64,000 nt of DNA, from assembly GCF_018320785.1 (NCBI RefSeq), contig NC_054867.1:33297855-33361854 (forward strand), read 5' to 3'. The notes beneath the pieces are model-generated. The model was given only the letters and a program-made list of their open reading frames with translations, did no database searches and had not been told where the DNA came from. Each line of letters begins with the position of its first letter. Within the stretch, counting starts at the first letter, position 1. This document shows, piece after piece, positions 13,426 through 26,098 of the stretch. The translations under genes were made by a program, and so were the position numbers. The DNA comes from Cheilinus undulatus. Its lineage: Eukaryota > Chordata > Actinopteri > Labriformes > Labridae.

Positions 13426-13450
13426 GATCAGACCCCCCAAAAATCAATAT

Positions 13451-13997
13451 ACAGTGCTTAACAAATCTATTAGACCACCACCCAAAGTAAGGTTTATGCC
13501 ACAGCGGCCCTAAATTAACAGCATTGGTAATTACCAAAACCATTTTTTATGTTTCTGCAATGGTTAATACACCAATACGTAGAAGCTCTTTAACCCAAAT
13601 GACATTTGTAATGCTAAAATGTAATTATTATTGTTATCCATGAATTTTCAAATTTACTGATTTACAAAAAAACTGAAAAAATAGTAAAGCATATTATTAT
13701 TTCTTGATTAAAATGTCAAATTGTAGTTATTTACTTGCATTCCTGAACAGAAAAATTTGTTTTAGTGCTTGAATGTTATGTTTGATTAGTTTCTGACTTC
13801 TCAGAGAAGCCCAGTGAGCCGGCTCAAATTTGGGTATAAAAAGGTGAATTCAGTTTGAAATTCCTCATTCCTGTTCAAAATGGAAAAACGTGGAGAGCTC
13901 ACTGAAAATGAAAGAGTCCGCATTAAAGCACTTCATGATGCTGGATGGTCTCTGAGACAAATATGACAGGTGGTCTAATAAATTTGTTAAGTCTAGC
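13451..13997 (+). mobile_element. Internally deleted Tc1-like element (MITE) with short transposase start
   Basis: Inverted ends CTTAACAAATCTATTAGACC (13457 onward) and GGTGGTCTAATAAATTTGTT (13969 onward) match over 23 bp with one difference. Between them a 28-codon frame at 13880-13966 reads MEKRGELTENERVRIKALHD, like the N-terminal helix-turn-helix of a Tc1-type transposase, then stops just before the right repeat. The rest of the transposase is deleted. Confidence 0.8.
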
Positions 13998-14194
13998 CCT
14001 AATTATATATAATGTATAATAACACAATCACATTCATTATATAACATTATTATATTATATATTACAATATAATTGTATTCTATGGCACTTCTTTTACAGC
14101 TAAGCTTTGCTTTGACGTAATAAAAATATGATGATAACATATTTACGGTGGAAACATGACAATACTTACTTTGAAAAATGTACTGGGTGGGCAC

Positions 14195-14335
14195 GCAGAT
14201 GGCTTAGTGGTTCAAGGCGTGACCCATGTACGCCGGCAGCCCGGGTTCAAATCAGGTCTGTGGCCCGACTTTGTCCACTGTCCTCCTCCTCTATCCAATT
14301 AAGGCACAAAATGCCAGAAAATAAATCTTTAAAAA
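14195..14335 (+). repeat. tRNA-derived SINE (spiny-rayed fish type)
   Basis: The A box is TGGCTTAGTGG and the B box GGGTTCAAATC, spaced as in a tRNA-derived polymerase III promoter. A CTGTGGCCCGACTTTGTCC body and GGCACAAAATGCCAGAAAAT tail follow, as in the common spiny-rayed-fish SINE. It cannot fold as a functional tRNA because the acceptor stem does not pair. Confidence 0.75.
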
Positions 14336-14344
14336 TTTACTGAG

Positions 14345-16070
14345 TGGTCGCGAACCTGGCTATCTCCTGTCATTGCCTTTTTTATATAAAGACAAGGAAA
14401 ACGGTGCACACTGGAATGTGTGTATTCCTGCAAGCAGAGGATGCACATGTGCATCAAAAGTGTCAGTCCTTTGAATAATTTTTGAGGAACCTCGACACTG
14501 AAACAGTCATCGACGTGTTCCAGGATCCTTCCTTGGCTTTGAGAAACAGTAAGAATTACAGTAAAAAAAGCAGGGTGATAGTTATAGCCTGTGCTCTCTT
14601 TATCAATTTAATAAAAAGAGCAAGAGCAGCACATTTTGTCTGTATGCTTTGTCCTTATCATTTTAAAACTTAGATTCATATTGAGTTTACTTTTCTTTAC
14701 AGAACTCATCTAATTTCTATCACTGCTACAGGCTGTGTAAGTTTTTTCCCCATTTATTTATTTATTTTTTACATAGAAAGTGAAAATCTTGACCTCTGAA
14801 GATGTAAAAGACAAACAAGAGTAGCCAAAGAAGAGTCTGTTAGCTAAGGCAGCATCAGCAGGCTGCTGGTATTAAATGCTTCAGGGTTATTCCTTTAAAG
14901 TAACAGCATTATGCCGACTCTCAAAGCTGGACACAACTCAGTTCAATGCTTTTTCAACTAACAATCTGTATTTTCACAGATACACAACCTCTACTTTAAA
15001 ATGCCAAACCCAACCATGAAGTTCAAAATGCTTTCAGCATTCATGATACACAATCTGCAGAGGGCACAGTGCTAAAAAATTACAAAAACGCAAATGTGCG
15101 TTTTTGCTATCTACTGCTCAACTTTACAAACTGTGAGTCTCATTTGTAGAAGACTTTCTGTGACCGTCCAGACTCTGTGGAAAAGAGTATCAAATTGACT
15201 CTTCAGGCTTGTTGCTCAGGGTCATTCTGGTCGTATTTGCTGAGGCATGTTTGAGGTCAGCCTGAAATCCATATGGGTCGGTGAATAAAGAGGAGAAGTC
15301 ATATGCAGCTGTATCCTCTTGCATAATACTTACAGCAGAGAAAGAAATGTAGCAAAGAACAGACAAAATCATCCAGCACAGCTAAGCCATGGACTCCAGC
15401 TTTTAAAACATGAGAACTGAGGCGATGTATTCTGCACAGAATGCCACTACCAATTAAAGTTACTGAAAAAGGTTATATTCCTGTCATGATTGATCACGAC
15501 AACAGTCTTTTATTGGCTTTAGAGCATAGAGAAGATCTGTTCAAGCATGCCTGCAAAGTGCTGTGCATTTTTTTGTCTGGATACAGAGATAAAAGGAGGA
15601 AAATGAACAGAACCATTTAACATCTGTCCTTAAAAGAGCAGACAGCATATGGAGCTTAGTTTAAAATAAATAAAAAATGTCTGCTGCAGAAAACTACAAA
15701 ACTTTTTTTGATTTAACATATTCTTTAAAACTCTGTTGTCATCATCCCCCCTGATACAGAGAATGCTGTGTCATGCAGTAGCAACCAACCTAGCAACAAC
15801 GTAGCCAAATCAAATGTTTAATTGTCACAGTGTTCAGGTAGATTAGCTTGACTCTTTGATCAAAAAATTTAAATGTAAGGATTTTGTGCATGGAGTATTT
15901 GAATGGCAAAATTTACTTTAAGAACCAGGGCCGTTGAAAAGTAGAAGCGTCCTTTTTAGCTCTATTACACCCAATATGAAGATTTTGCTGTGCCATCTAA
16001 GCTGCAGCTAATGCTTCAAGCCGCTAGCCTGAAACACACGCAAGAAGCAAGCTACACTTCTTTTTTAGTT
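14345..16070. other. Unassigned spacer
   Basis: No exons recognised. Contains a 10-bp stem, 4-nt loop hairpin at 15083-15106 (CAAAAACGCA...TGCGTTTTTG). Confidence 0.45.
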
Positions 16071-16130
16071 TTTAAGACTAGGGTTGTTCTGATTCCGATG
16101 CCAGTATTGAATACATCCAATACTGCTTAA

Positions 16131-16487
16131 CCTTTTACCTACTGACCCAGAGCTGGAGATGTGTTTTATATGTCCGTAGTATTATTACCGTAACTCTGTC
16201 AAAGTTTGTCCGATCAGAAAAACTCCAACGGTGTTGGAAAGCTGAGAATTGTGGGCATGTGCACATATATGGCTCACTAAGGTACTCAAAACCATATGAA
16301 ACCATATGACATGGGCATTCTTCTTTTAAACTGCTGACAATTCCATACAATGTGCAATAATCATTAACCAGATGTTGAAAAGTCAAGTTCAAGTACTCCT
16401 GGGAAAAAAGGGACCTAAACTTTCAAACTTCCAGCCATAATAACAAAATATGTCCAAATCGCCATTTTAAACTCAGTAGGTAAAGGG
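16131..16487. mobile_element. 357-bp piggyBac-like MITE flanked by TTAA
   Basis: TTAA at 16127-16130 and 16488-16491. Termini CCTTTTACCTACTGA and inverted CCCTTTACCTACTGAG agree over about 15 bp. It splits the left end of the surrounding hAT-like element. TTAA duplication with CCC-type ends fits piggyBac-class non-autonomous elements; no coding sequence. Confidence 0.82.
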
Positions 16488-17094
16488 TTAAAATGCAGGT
16501 ATTGGTATCTGCGAGTACACGAGTTTATGCATTGATTCGATAACGTTTAGTCTAGCTTTATGTTTTCCTTCGTTTAGCCATGCTAACTGTTAGTGCTATA
16601 AACCAGAAATCAATTCTTTTTCACTGCCAGAAAGCACGTCATGCACAGGCTACTGTTTTATAGCAGCGAAGAAGAACCAAAGGACCCACGGCAGCAGCAA
16701 AGAATGGAGGCTGTGTGACAGTTTTTCTCTCAATGTGATCATTAAAATGCCTTCCAGACCGGCATGGTTGTGAACGACAAGAAGTGACAGTTTATCAAAA
16801 GTTAAATGGCTTTAGAACCATTAATCATTTCCTCCTACTTGTTTTTTCTCTTGAAGCCAGCCTTTGTGCTTTTCCCATTGATGCTATTGATGCCTCTGAA
16901 TCCTTTGCAGCAGCATTTTCAGCGAGCCTGGAACTCTTGGGATTTTTGGGGACTCTAATAATTAGATCCACACCAGTGAACGTGACATGGAACGTCTTTT
17001 TATCAATTTAATCGAATAACGATTGTTTATTACCGCTAGCTTGATTGCTAACACGAATGCTAACCGCCATATTGTGTACTCTCTGTGAGGGTCT

Positions 17095-17190
17095 GTCAGC
17101 CAGTTGCAGGCTGTTCTATATCAGGTCTCCCTTGAAAAAGAGATCTTTGATCTCAATGGGACTAGCCTGGTTAAATAAAGGTTAAATAAA
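17095..17190 (+). repeat. LINE-type 3' tail
   Basis: GTCTCCCTTGAAAAAGAGAT, CTCAATGGGACTAGCCTGG and an AAATAAAGGTTAAATAAATA tail resemble the 3' ends of fish non-LTR retrotransposons. Only the terminal ~95 bp is present, as in 5'-truncated insertions. Confidence 0.6.
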
Positions 17191-17424
17191 TAAATACACA
17201 AATCATGTCATGCTGCCTAAATAGTGCACAATATATATAGAGATATAGAGAGCGTGTGATGCAGTAGGTCTAAAATAACTTGCTACTCTGCACAGTCAGT
17301 CCAGAAAGTTCACACTGGTATCGAGTCAGTAATCCAGTAATCGGTATCCGCTGATACCCAACACTTTGGTATCGGAATCGTATTGGGAAGGAAAAAATTG
17401 TATCCGAACATCCCTATTTAAGAC

Positions 17425-20400
17425 CTCCAGATTTTTTTTTTTTTTTTTTTAACAGATTGGTTTAGCTATTTATGGAGCCAAAAACCGCAGCGCTACACTC
17501 AAGGACTTGCTAACAGAACATGTTAAGCAAAGACAATGAAGTTTCTCATTTCTATAAAACATTAAAACTCTGACCTTCAGATTCAAACCTGCAGTTTTTG
17601 ATTGATTCTCCTGTTAAATAAGTGGAACAAATGGTGGTGAGAAGCTAACCATCAGTGGCAACATAAAATGTGCTATTAAGGCAACAGTGACATTTGGCTG
17701 CTTCCTGTGTACTAATGACAGTAATCTGTAAGAGTAAAGAGGAGCCACACAATCCTCTCCTCCCTAACATTTACTTTCTCCTGTTTACTTTTAACATGCC
17801 ATCTTTGACCATATTAAAAGAACCTCTCATATCAACACTGTATTTCTTGTTTCTGGGCTGTCACATGATTATTTTGAAGAGCGTACAGTCTGTCTTTCTT
17901 AAATAGCACTGCAGTCTTTTTCAACATTTTCAAAGATCTGCAGAAGGAGGAAGTGATGACCTAACGAAGTATCTCTGCCCGCTTTGCCCTGTAAATTTTG
18001 TTTCAAAGGCTCACAGTAAAAAAGGCAGCTCAAAGGGTCTGAGGGCGTAATGAGTGACAGTAGTCGAACAATCCAGGTGTCACTCAAGCAACAACGCTCT
18101 TTACACAGACCTATTCAGCCCTGACAAATGAACAAGGCCTGTTTGAAAGTCACTCAGCTGAATAAAACAGTTACGTCCTAAGCCTCTTTTTTATCTCCCC
18201 CAATTTCTCGAGTTAGCTCACTGAGGTCCTGAACCCCCTGCAGCTCGGATAGGTGCCCCCCCCGTTCCCCCCAACCTGCCGCCGGGCTCATACTTGAATG
18301 GTTTAAAATTGCCTCTTGGATTGCTTTTTCAGAAAATCCCTCCTGAGAACACTGGAGCAAATTCATTTCATTTGCATGTCTATCTCGACAGAAGACAAAG
18401 CCAAATTGTTAGAATATTGTGTGAGTGCCTAAATGCATTCATGTGTGTGCAAGTTTCCTACTATATAGCAAAACCACATCCCAGGTATACAGACCAACCA
18501 GGTACAGGAGAGAGCTTTGTAATATGTTTTTTTTTCCTAAATTCAGGATTTGGTACCACCAGCGCCTCATTTTGTATCAGCCTTCATCAGAGGCAGAGGT
18601 GTGTTTTAATGACATTATGCCATATGTGGTGGCTATGCATTTGTTTGTATAATAAAACTTAAAAAAAAAATCATTATAGCCTCATATCTGAGCATGCAGG
18701 AAAACCCTGCATAGTAGGGGCTGACTGATTTATCTGGGCCAATATTTGATATTCAAATGATTTTCTGCTTCAGCTTTTCCTTTACAGATTGCTGATGGCA
18801 TTAACCATTAAGTGTGCTCCTTTTTTTTCTCCACTCAAAATGATACCTAAAGTACTTTATTTATTGTTTTGGAGGTGAGGGTTTCTGAACTTGAGGCGTG
18901 GCCTGTACCACTGATTTAAAGCCTTCATGTGCAGCCACAGTTAACCAGCCACTTGTAACCATGCAGGCCAGTCTAGCGTAGTTTCTCACCCTGCAGCTCC
19001 TGAGCAGCCAGGAGGCAGTGGCCCAGTTACTGAGCGCAGTCAGTCAGCAGTATAAAATCAATCTTAATGAGCTCCAACTTTACCATCTGCATCATTAAGT
19101 AATGGATCAGTAGTTCTAATGCAGGAGTGCAATATACTTTTAAGAAATGCAATTTCCCTGTTTGACATAAGAATGATTATGAATCGAACACTTGTGTCAG
19201 AGCATTTACTCCATGGCATTTCCTTAAGTGAAAAATCAGTGCAACTGTACTAATGGTAAATACCTACATCATTGGTTCTCAACCTGGAGTCTGTTTTCCT
19301 GTTTGGTTAAACACCCATTTAAATTGGGAAAATGCTCAGAGAGCAGTCACATTCATCACAGAGTCAGTGTGTCATGGGTATGATGTCAGCCCAGTATGCT
19401 GTTTGGAGCTGATATTGCTAATGCTACATTAGCAGCTAGGTCTGCCAGTCTTCGTTCGTCTTTGCAGATTACTACCATATTTAACAGAGTTAAAGGACAG
19501 GCTTGACGTTCTTTGTCATTTCAAAAATGGTGAGTAAATATCATTTAAGTATTGGCTAAAATAAGTTTGGAAATATCAGTATATCAGATATTGACAAAGT
19601 TCATTATTCTCTATGTTTTTGCTGCAACTAGTTAAAAAAACAAGATGTATGTGTGATTTAGTATGCTGACAGAGTTACAACTGAAAATTGCCACACAATA
19701 GTTGCTATAAAGGGCTTCATCTGACATTTTTTTGAACATATTTACACCATATTTTTGCATTATTTTCACAAATCTTAGGGCAAACAAGCATACAATTTCA
19801 ACAAAACACAATCAAAGTCGAATGTAAACCTCCTTCAAATCCTAAGTGATCGATAAGATGGCCTCACGGTACTAAACAATTTGTTCCATATCTAAAAATA
19901 ACTCTTCCTCTTACTTTGTAATCGAACCCTGCTTCGTGATCTCGATTTGGCACCAGAAGATAAAGTTTAAATCAGATCAATCAGATGTAGATGTGACATT
20001 TAACACAACAGTGGATTCCCAGCTGCTGCACGATGAAAGTCATGTTTGAACATGTTTGACAGGCGAACTCCTCAGAGCCTCGAACGGGGAGAGCAAGCTG
20101 GCTGGGTCAGGATGCAACATACTTCATAAAACAGGGCACATGCTTTTATGCTTTAACAAAATTCAGAGTTTGACAGTAAAATAGTTTTTCCTATACAAAA
20201 TAGCACCTCCAGAAACAATTCTTCAAATTCGAACTAAAGGATTGATTAAGATAATATTTTTATGGTTTACAACTCCTTTAATACTTTCCTTGGTCCACAG
20301 ATCTGAATATTGCCTTTTGTTTGTTATTTCAACTTGCAGGGTGGGATTTACAAGGAATGAAATGAGGGGAAAGGTAGGTAGATAGGTAGGTATATTTTTT

Positions 20401-20644
20401 TGGAGCTGGTGATCAAACCTTTAACGTTCCAACTGAAAGGCAACACACTCTAAAGCCACAGTCAGCCCTAAGCATGGAGTGCCTACAAAATGGATTCACT
20501 ACCTTGGATATTTTACCCTTATGTTGATTTTATCAATCAAGATCAGTATAGTTTGTATATTTTGACAAAAAAAAAAAAACAAACAAACAAGAAAGCTGAT
20601 TTTTACAATGTAACGCCAATAAAATAAAAATCGTCCTGTAAAAT
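17425..20644. other. Unassigned spacer, possible hAT traces
   Basis: GTAGGGGCTGACTGATTTAT near 18713 resembles a hAT end, but no partner was found. A TAGGTAGATAGG run lies near 20375. Open frames at 18178-18662 show no domain. Confidence 0.4.
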
Positions 20645-21655
20645 AAGTATTTGTATATATATTCATCCCCTTTAAGTGACTGACCTAATACAACAGAGGT
20701 TCAGCCGTGTTCCATGATTAGTGAAATGGGGATCGCCAGAGTGCAGTGAATGTTTCTCAAGTGATTGTAGTAAAAAGACGCTTCTATCTGGAAGGACCAG
20801 TCACTGGTTGATCAGTATTCCTGGCTACCATTACACCATGAAGGCAAAAGAACATTCCAAGCAAGTAAAAGAACAAGTTTATTGAAGTAAAGGTCAGTGG
20901 ATGGGTACAAAAAATTCCAAAGCACTGAACATGGCCTATAGTTCAGTTGAATCCATCAACAAGAAATGGAAGGAATATGGCACATGTGTAAATCTGCCTA
21001 GATCAGGCCGTCCTCATTTTCAGAGTGACCGTGCAAGAAGGAGACTAGTGAGAGAGTCCACCAAGACACCTACGACTACTCTGAAGGAGTTACAAGCTTC
21101 AGCTGAGATGGGAGAGACTCTGCATACAACTGTTGCCCCTGTTCTTCACGATGCAAAAAGAAAGCCACTCTTGAAGAAAAATCAGATTAAATCTCCACTC
21201 GAGTTCAACAAAAGGCATGTGGGAGACTCCACAGTCATATGGAAGAAAGCTCTTTGGTCTGCTGAGACCAGAATGGTGCTTTTTGGCCATCAGGCAAGAT
21301 GCCAAACACTGCACATCACCACAAACACACCATCCCCACTGTGAAGCACAGCGATGGCAGCATCATGCTGTGGGGATGCTTCTCGACAAAATCCTGAAAG
21401 ATAATTTTATTCAGTCTGCAAGACAACTATGGCTTGGGAGAAGATTTATTTCCAGTAAGACAATGACCTGAAGCATACAGCGAAAGCTACATAGAAACGG
21501 TTTAAAGACAACAAGATCAAAGACCAGACATCAATCCAATAATAGAGGATTTGTGGCTGGACTTGAAAAGGGCTGTTCATGCCCGTGCAACCTGACAGAG
21601 CTTGAGAAATGAATGCAAAAGTAAAACATCCAAGGGGGTGAATACTTCTAATAGT
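20645..21655 (+). pseudogene. Tc1-like transposon with broken transposase
   Basis: The transposase begins near ATG 20838 (MKAKEHSKQVKEQV) and is broken by stops. The piece at 20901-21344 contains LPRSGRPHFQSDRARRRLV, TPTTTLKELQASAEMGET and [20 protein letters not shown]. In place of the expected Asp there is AET, so the first catalytic residue is lost. Later fragments echo [20 protein letters not shown] and NPIENLWLDLKRAVH. Outer ends carry short inverted motifs (ATTCATCCCC left, GGGGTGAATACTT right). Confidence 0.88.
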
Positions 21656-24600
21656 CACTATAACTGCACATTTGTCAGAATTTTCTGCTACCACTGTTGT
21701 AGCTTTGTTAACTGTCACATCCCCTCTGCTTTTACTCTGCCTAGTGGTGTATTCTGCGTAGTGTGCTTGCATCACATTCATTTTTGAGGATGTGCACAGC
21801 CAAACATATGCATAGAATGTTTATCTCTACCTTAAGGAAGACTTGAAGAGCAGAATAAAAACTAGTTTGTGGTACTTGCAGCTCTTAGTTTTAGGAGACT
21901 GGACATTATTTTCAGTTATTTTTGAAATGTGAGGGAATCTTATCAAAATTTACAGCCTTATTTCTATTCTTAAAATAACTGATATATATTCCTGTTAAGA
22001 AAAACTTAACCTAATGTATAATTTCTACCTGATTACCCCTGGGAGGAGATAAAAACAGGGCCCATTGATGCATGATTCAGAGAATATTTTTTCAAATGTT
22101 TGCAGTATAAATAAAACATTTTAACAACAAATTCTCGTTGAAACATTTCTTTATTTTCCTTAACTGCTTTAATTTGCAGGTTGAGTAAAAAAATCAGGCA
22201 TCAGAGGGATACATTGAAGAATCATTTCACCAGTGAAAGACTACAGGATGTGAAAGTTAAAGGAAGACACCGGAGCAAATGAATTAAACAGGGTTTAGAA
22301 TAAAACTCAACGAGACAGAAATAGCTTCATTTCCCCCCAGGAAAAAAAACTCATGGAAGATTGAAATTTTATAGAAAGTTATGCAAGTCTTTATAAACCT
22401 TGACAGTTTGCAAATAAATAATTCCAACCACATGGTGTTTACCTCATTAGTAAAATGAGCTACAACTGAAACGGACACAAGAAATCTGCACAAATGTTTA
22501 ATATTTGAAAACAACTCAAACGGCAGGAAAAGGAGCTTTGAATTTCTCCTCAGAATCTCCTCTACTTAAGGTCTAATCCCACCGTTATGTCTGAGCAGAT
22601 AGCGTTGTTTTACTCTGAAGTTTTCAGAACCTTCTGAATTTTCCAGCACATTACACTAAGAAGAGACTTTGCCATGCATATAAATCCCATCACAACCTTT
22701 TCTGACCTTTCTAAATGTACGTCACTGTTAGCCAAAAGTCTGCGAGTTCAACAGGCCCTGCGGACTAGCATCTGTGCACCTCTTTGCATCACTCCCATCT
22801 AGACAGCACTAATCGAAACTGTGTGATGCACCACCTTCTGCCTCTAAACTGTGGCTTCCTCCTCCATCGTGCTGAGGAAGACTTTATGGGCACTTCACCA
22901 TGTGTGTCAGTTGCTAAAAAAGGCCATTTTCTAAGGAACAAAGGGAAACTTGCTTTATATTCATCCCAGAACCTCTGTGCTGGCAGGAAACTTCAGTGCC
23001 CTGAAGCGAACAAATGTTCCATCGTCTGCCTTTCACAAACCTTCAGATCTCTGTGAATGTCAGCAATATTATCCTCCAAGCCCAGTCCCTCACTCCAGTC
23101 TGAAGGCCCCGCCACCGTGCTAGAATCAAATCTCAAGGTGCCAAAGTGTTTTGTGATGTAGCTCACCGCTAAAGAGCCAAGGCACAGAGGAAAAACAGCA
23201 GGGCTGATCGATTGTCTGACTAGGCAAATATCAGGGCCGGCCATGGGGCAGCGACTCAAACCGTCTGATGGACACAAATCACTCTGCTGTGACGAGCGGA
23301 GCATGCTAAATGCTGATGAGCTGGTTTGAAAAGGTCTCACCACTTGGGATATTTAAAGTGTCAGCCATCAGCAGCGGGCTCAGTCACTGGAAGAAACACG
23401 TCTAGGAAGCTATTTCTGAACCTTCAGGATTTTGCTTGTGCTAAATATGTGCTATATTTTTGTTTCAAGATCGTTATGTTTTATCCTTACGCTATAGCCT
23501 AACAGCAAACACCAGAACAGATGTTGGGTCATATCATGTAGCATGGCATGCTCACTGTCCAACCTGCATCCGTTAAATATTTAATACTCTGTTTTCCCTT
23601 GTGAAAGATTTTAATCTGAATGTGGTGAAACAGAAGTGTGGTGATGAGCAGTTGATGACAGAACATTTAGGCATGTTGGGCCAAAAACTGAGGCTGAAGT
23701 CAGGTGACACACCACCAGGCACATGGGAAAAAATCTGTTGAAAAAAATAACACCGTCCTCACCTTCAGGGCAGAGTCAGGTGTGGATGTGACGAATAAGC
23801 ACAACCTAGGGTACTGTGCGTTCAGGTAGCAGGGTTTCCACGAGCCCCAGGTTGTGCTTTTGATGTCCTAAGGGCCTGAAAATCATCTGTGGTCTCCAGG
23901 CGTGTTACCAGGTGTGAAAAGGCCCGGACAAAAGATACTGCTGAGCTTTACCTTGGCTGCCAAACCAACCACCAATACTTTCTAGTTATTACATTCTTTT
24001 ATTTTAATCTTGTTGTAAGGGAACTAAGTCTAACAAGTGGCAGCTGTCAGTGTCAAAAAGTGAAGACGGTACAGGACTGACCCTTCCCTAAAATGACCAC
24101 TGTCCAATCCCACGGTACCAACTGTAACTATGCACAAGAGACCTGTCAAGATTTCGTCTAGTACGGTAAGCTTATGGCCAATACTCAAAATGTTTACAGT
24201 GGGATGTTGAAGTTTTTGGTTCCTCAAAGCCAAAAAACAAGCAGAGAGATGTTGGATATGAATAAAACAGAGTGAAAGACTGCATGAACAGCAGCAGCAA
24301 TTTAGTTAAGTTAGCAAAGAGCTAACATTAACATGCATATAATTAAAGCTAACTCAACATCATCATATATTGAGTTACACTCAAACACGATCTGAGCTTG
24401 TAAATGACTATGAAAAGTCAGTTGAACTGTACACACTGCATTTAACACATGAGCAACAACGCTTAGCTTCACATCAGATCTATTTTAGCCTGTTAGCACA
24501 TTAGCCACTACCACGCAGCCAAATAACATCCTCTCCAGAAAACACCAACAAGTAGCTATCCAGCAGTCAGGTAATGCTAGACAATGTGCTCAAACACAGC

Positions 24601-25045
24601 ATATAAATCAAACCAGTCTTCCTGTCCAACTTAGCTGCAGCCGCTGTCAGCTTAAAGCTATGAAATCCAGCCATGTTGGTTTATTTGGAGTAGTGGAAGA
24701 GAGAGAAAAACGTCCACTTTGGATAGTTTGATGCTGTCCTCTTGCCGATGGGTCTTCAGGTTAAGTTAGGCTAATGACTGCTGTGTCATGTTTATGTTGC
24801 TAAGCTGTCTGCAGTCCTACAGGTTTCAGCTTCATTATAACATCCATCAGTGATTAAATCAAAATCCTTTCATTTCATCAATTTCCTGCATAGTTTTCAG
24901 AGGTATTAAACTTCACAGAGGACAAATTTTGCATGAGATCCTCAGCCTTTATCTCATGAACAGTCGCTGTCTCAGCCATGTGCTAATGTGTATAGACCAG
25001 ATACTGGCTGACATAAACTCCATACACTCTACTAAAAAACTGAAT
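21656..25045. other. Unassigned spacer
   Basis: No exon, repeat with ends or RNA gene recognised. The 22993-23343 minus frame is not supported by codon pattern or homology. Confidence 0.45.
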
Positions 25046-26098
25046 ATCCACCTTATTCCTGGGGCCGCTACTGTAAATCTGAATATGGGCGAAACTTCTG
25101 GTGCTAAAGCGGAAGTACATTAAAAATATGTATTCTAGTACCATAGATGCTAACAAAAAATGACAGTTGTTTCGAAAGGAATTCACCTTGAATTTGTAAA
25201 TATTTACATATTTTTGTAATCACATGTTCACATTCTTTGTATTTTAAGCTGTAAGGAAGTAAATAAGGTGGATACCACCTTATTCCTGGGGGGTCTACTG
25301 TAGCTATGAATGTGGGTGGAACTTCCTGTACAGTAACAATAATAGCAAAAATGAGATTCTTCCAAGGGCTTACTAAAGTGATGTAGCATCAGCAGTGGTT
25401 GTTTTGAAATAAATAAATATTTGCAGTAATAAATACTGCTTGATTTTTGTTAAATCAATATGAGTTGAAAGTTTTTAAATTTTCTGTAATGCACAGTACC
25501 TGTTGTTTCATTTGTGGTTCTAACACCGTGACAAAGTTAAATATGTCTCTCACAACAGTGTTTTAAACATGCTATTCATTGTGTAAGTGCATTGGGGATG
25601 TGATTCTTTCAGTATTAATTTATCAATAATTCTTAATACAAAACTTGGCATTTACCAAACTGAAGAGCTGGCAACTTGAGTCATGGATAGTTTTATCTAT
25701 ATCATTCCCACATTTTAAGAGGGATTAGTTGGTGAAATAAGAATTTCAGCAACCCCGCAAACTAGAAATTTATCTGAAGGTGGTGTCCAAACTCCTTTAA
25801 CAAAACGTGATCGTCTCTTTCTATACTGATATAAAGATTATAAAGGTAGCTAAATGTGCTTGTCTAGGCTATCTGAGGTAATGTCGTCACTTAGTCCTCT
25901 CTAGCAGAGGGCGGATAAATAATAATGTTATCCCGTTTCAGGTGAAGCAGTCGAAGTTTACATATTTTGGGATCCAAATTGCTCTGATAATCACTTTCAG
26001 CATCTCATTTTTATGCAAAGTCCCATTTAGATAGACCGGAGTGGAAGTTGCTCCCATATTTCACGCAAAGAATCATGGGGGATAGGAATAAGGTGGAT
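25046..26098. repeat. Two adjacent elements sharing ATCCACCTTATTCC ends
   Basis: ATCCACCTTATTCCT starts at 25046. An inverted AATAAGGTGGAT ends at 25273 and is followed at once by ACCACCTTATTCCTGGGG. GGAATAAGGTGGAT closes the second unit at 26098. After each left end come similar stretches (CTACTGTAAATCTGAATATG and CTACTGTAGCTATGAATGTG). This reads as a 228-bp unit directly followed by an 825-bp unit of one family. Confidence 0.6.

Larger units (their letters stand above)
16079..17416. mobile_element. hAT-like non-autonomous element, perfect 8-bp target duplication
   Basis: TTTAAGAC flanks both sides (16071-16078 and 17417-17424). Ends: TAGGGTTGTTCTGATTCCGA left, inverted right TAGGGATGTTCGGATACAAT, followed on both sides by tracts rich in GATTCCGATA-like motifs. 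A TTAA element (16131-16487) and a LINE 3' tail (about 17095-17190) lie inside. No transposase was recognised. Confidence 0.85.

Noticed and set aside
14195-14270. tRNA gene
   Set aside because: A and B boxes are present, but arms do not pair and the sequence continues into a SINE body and tail.
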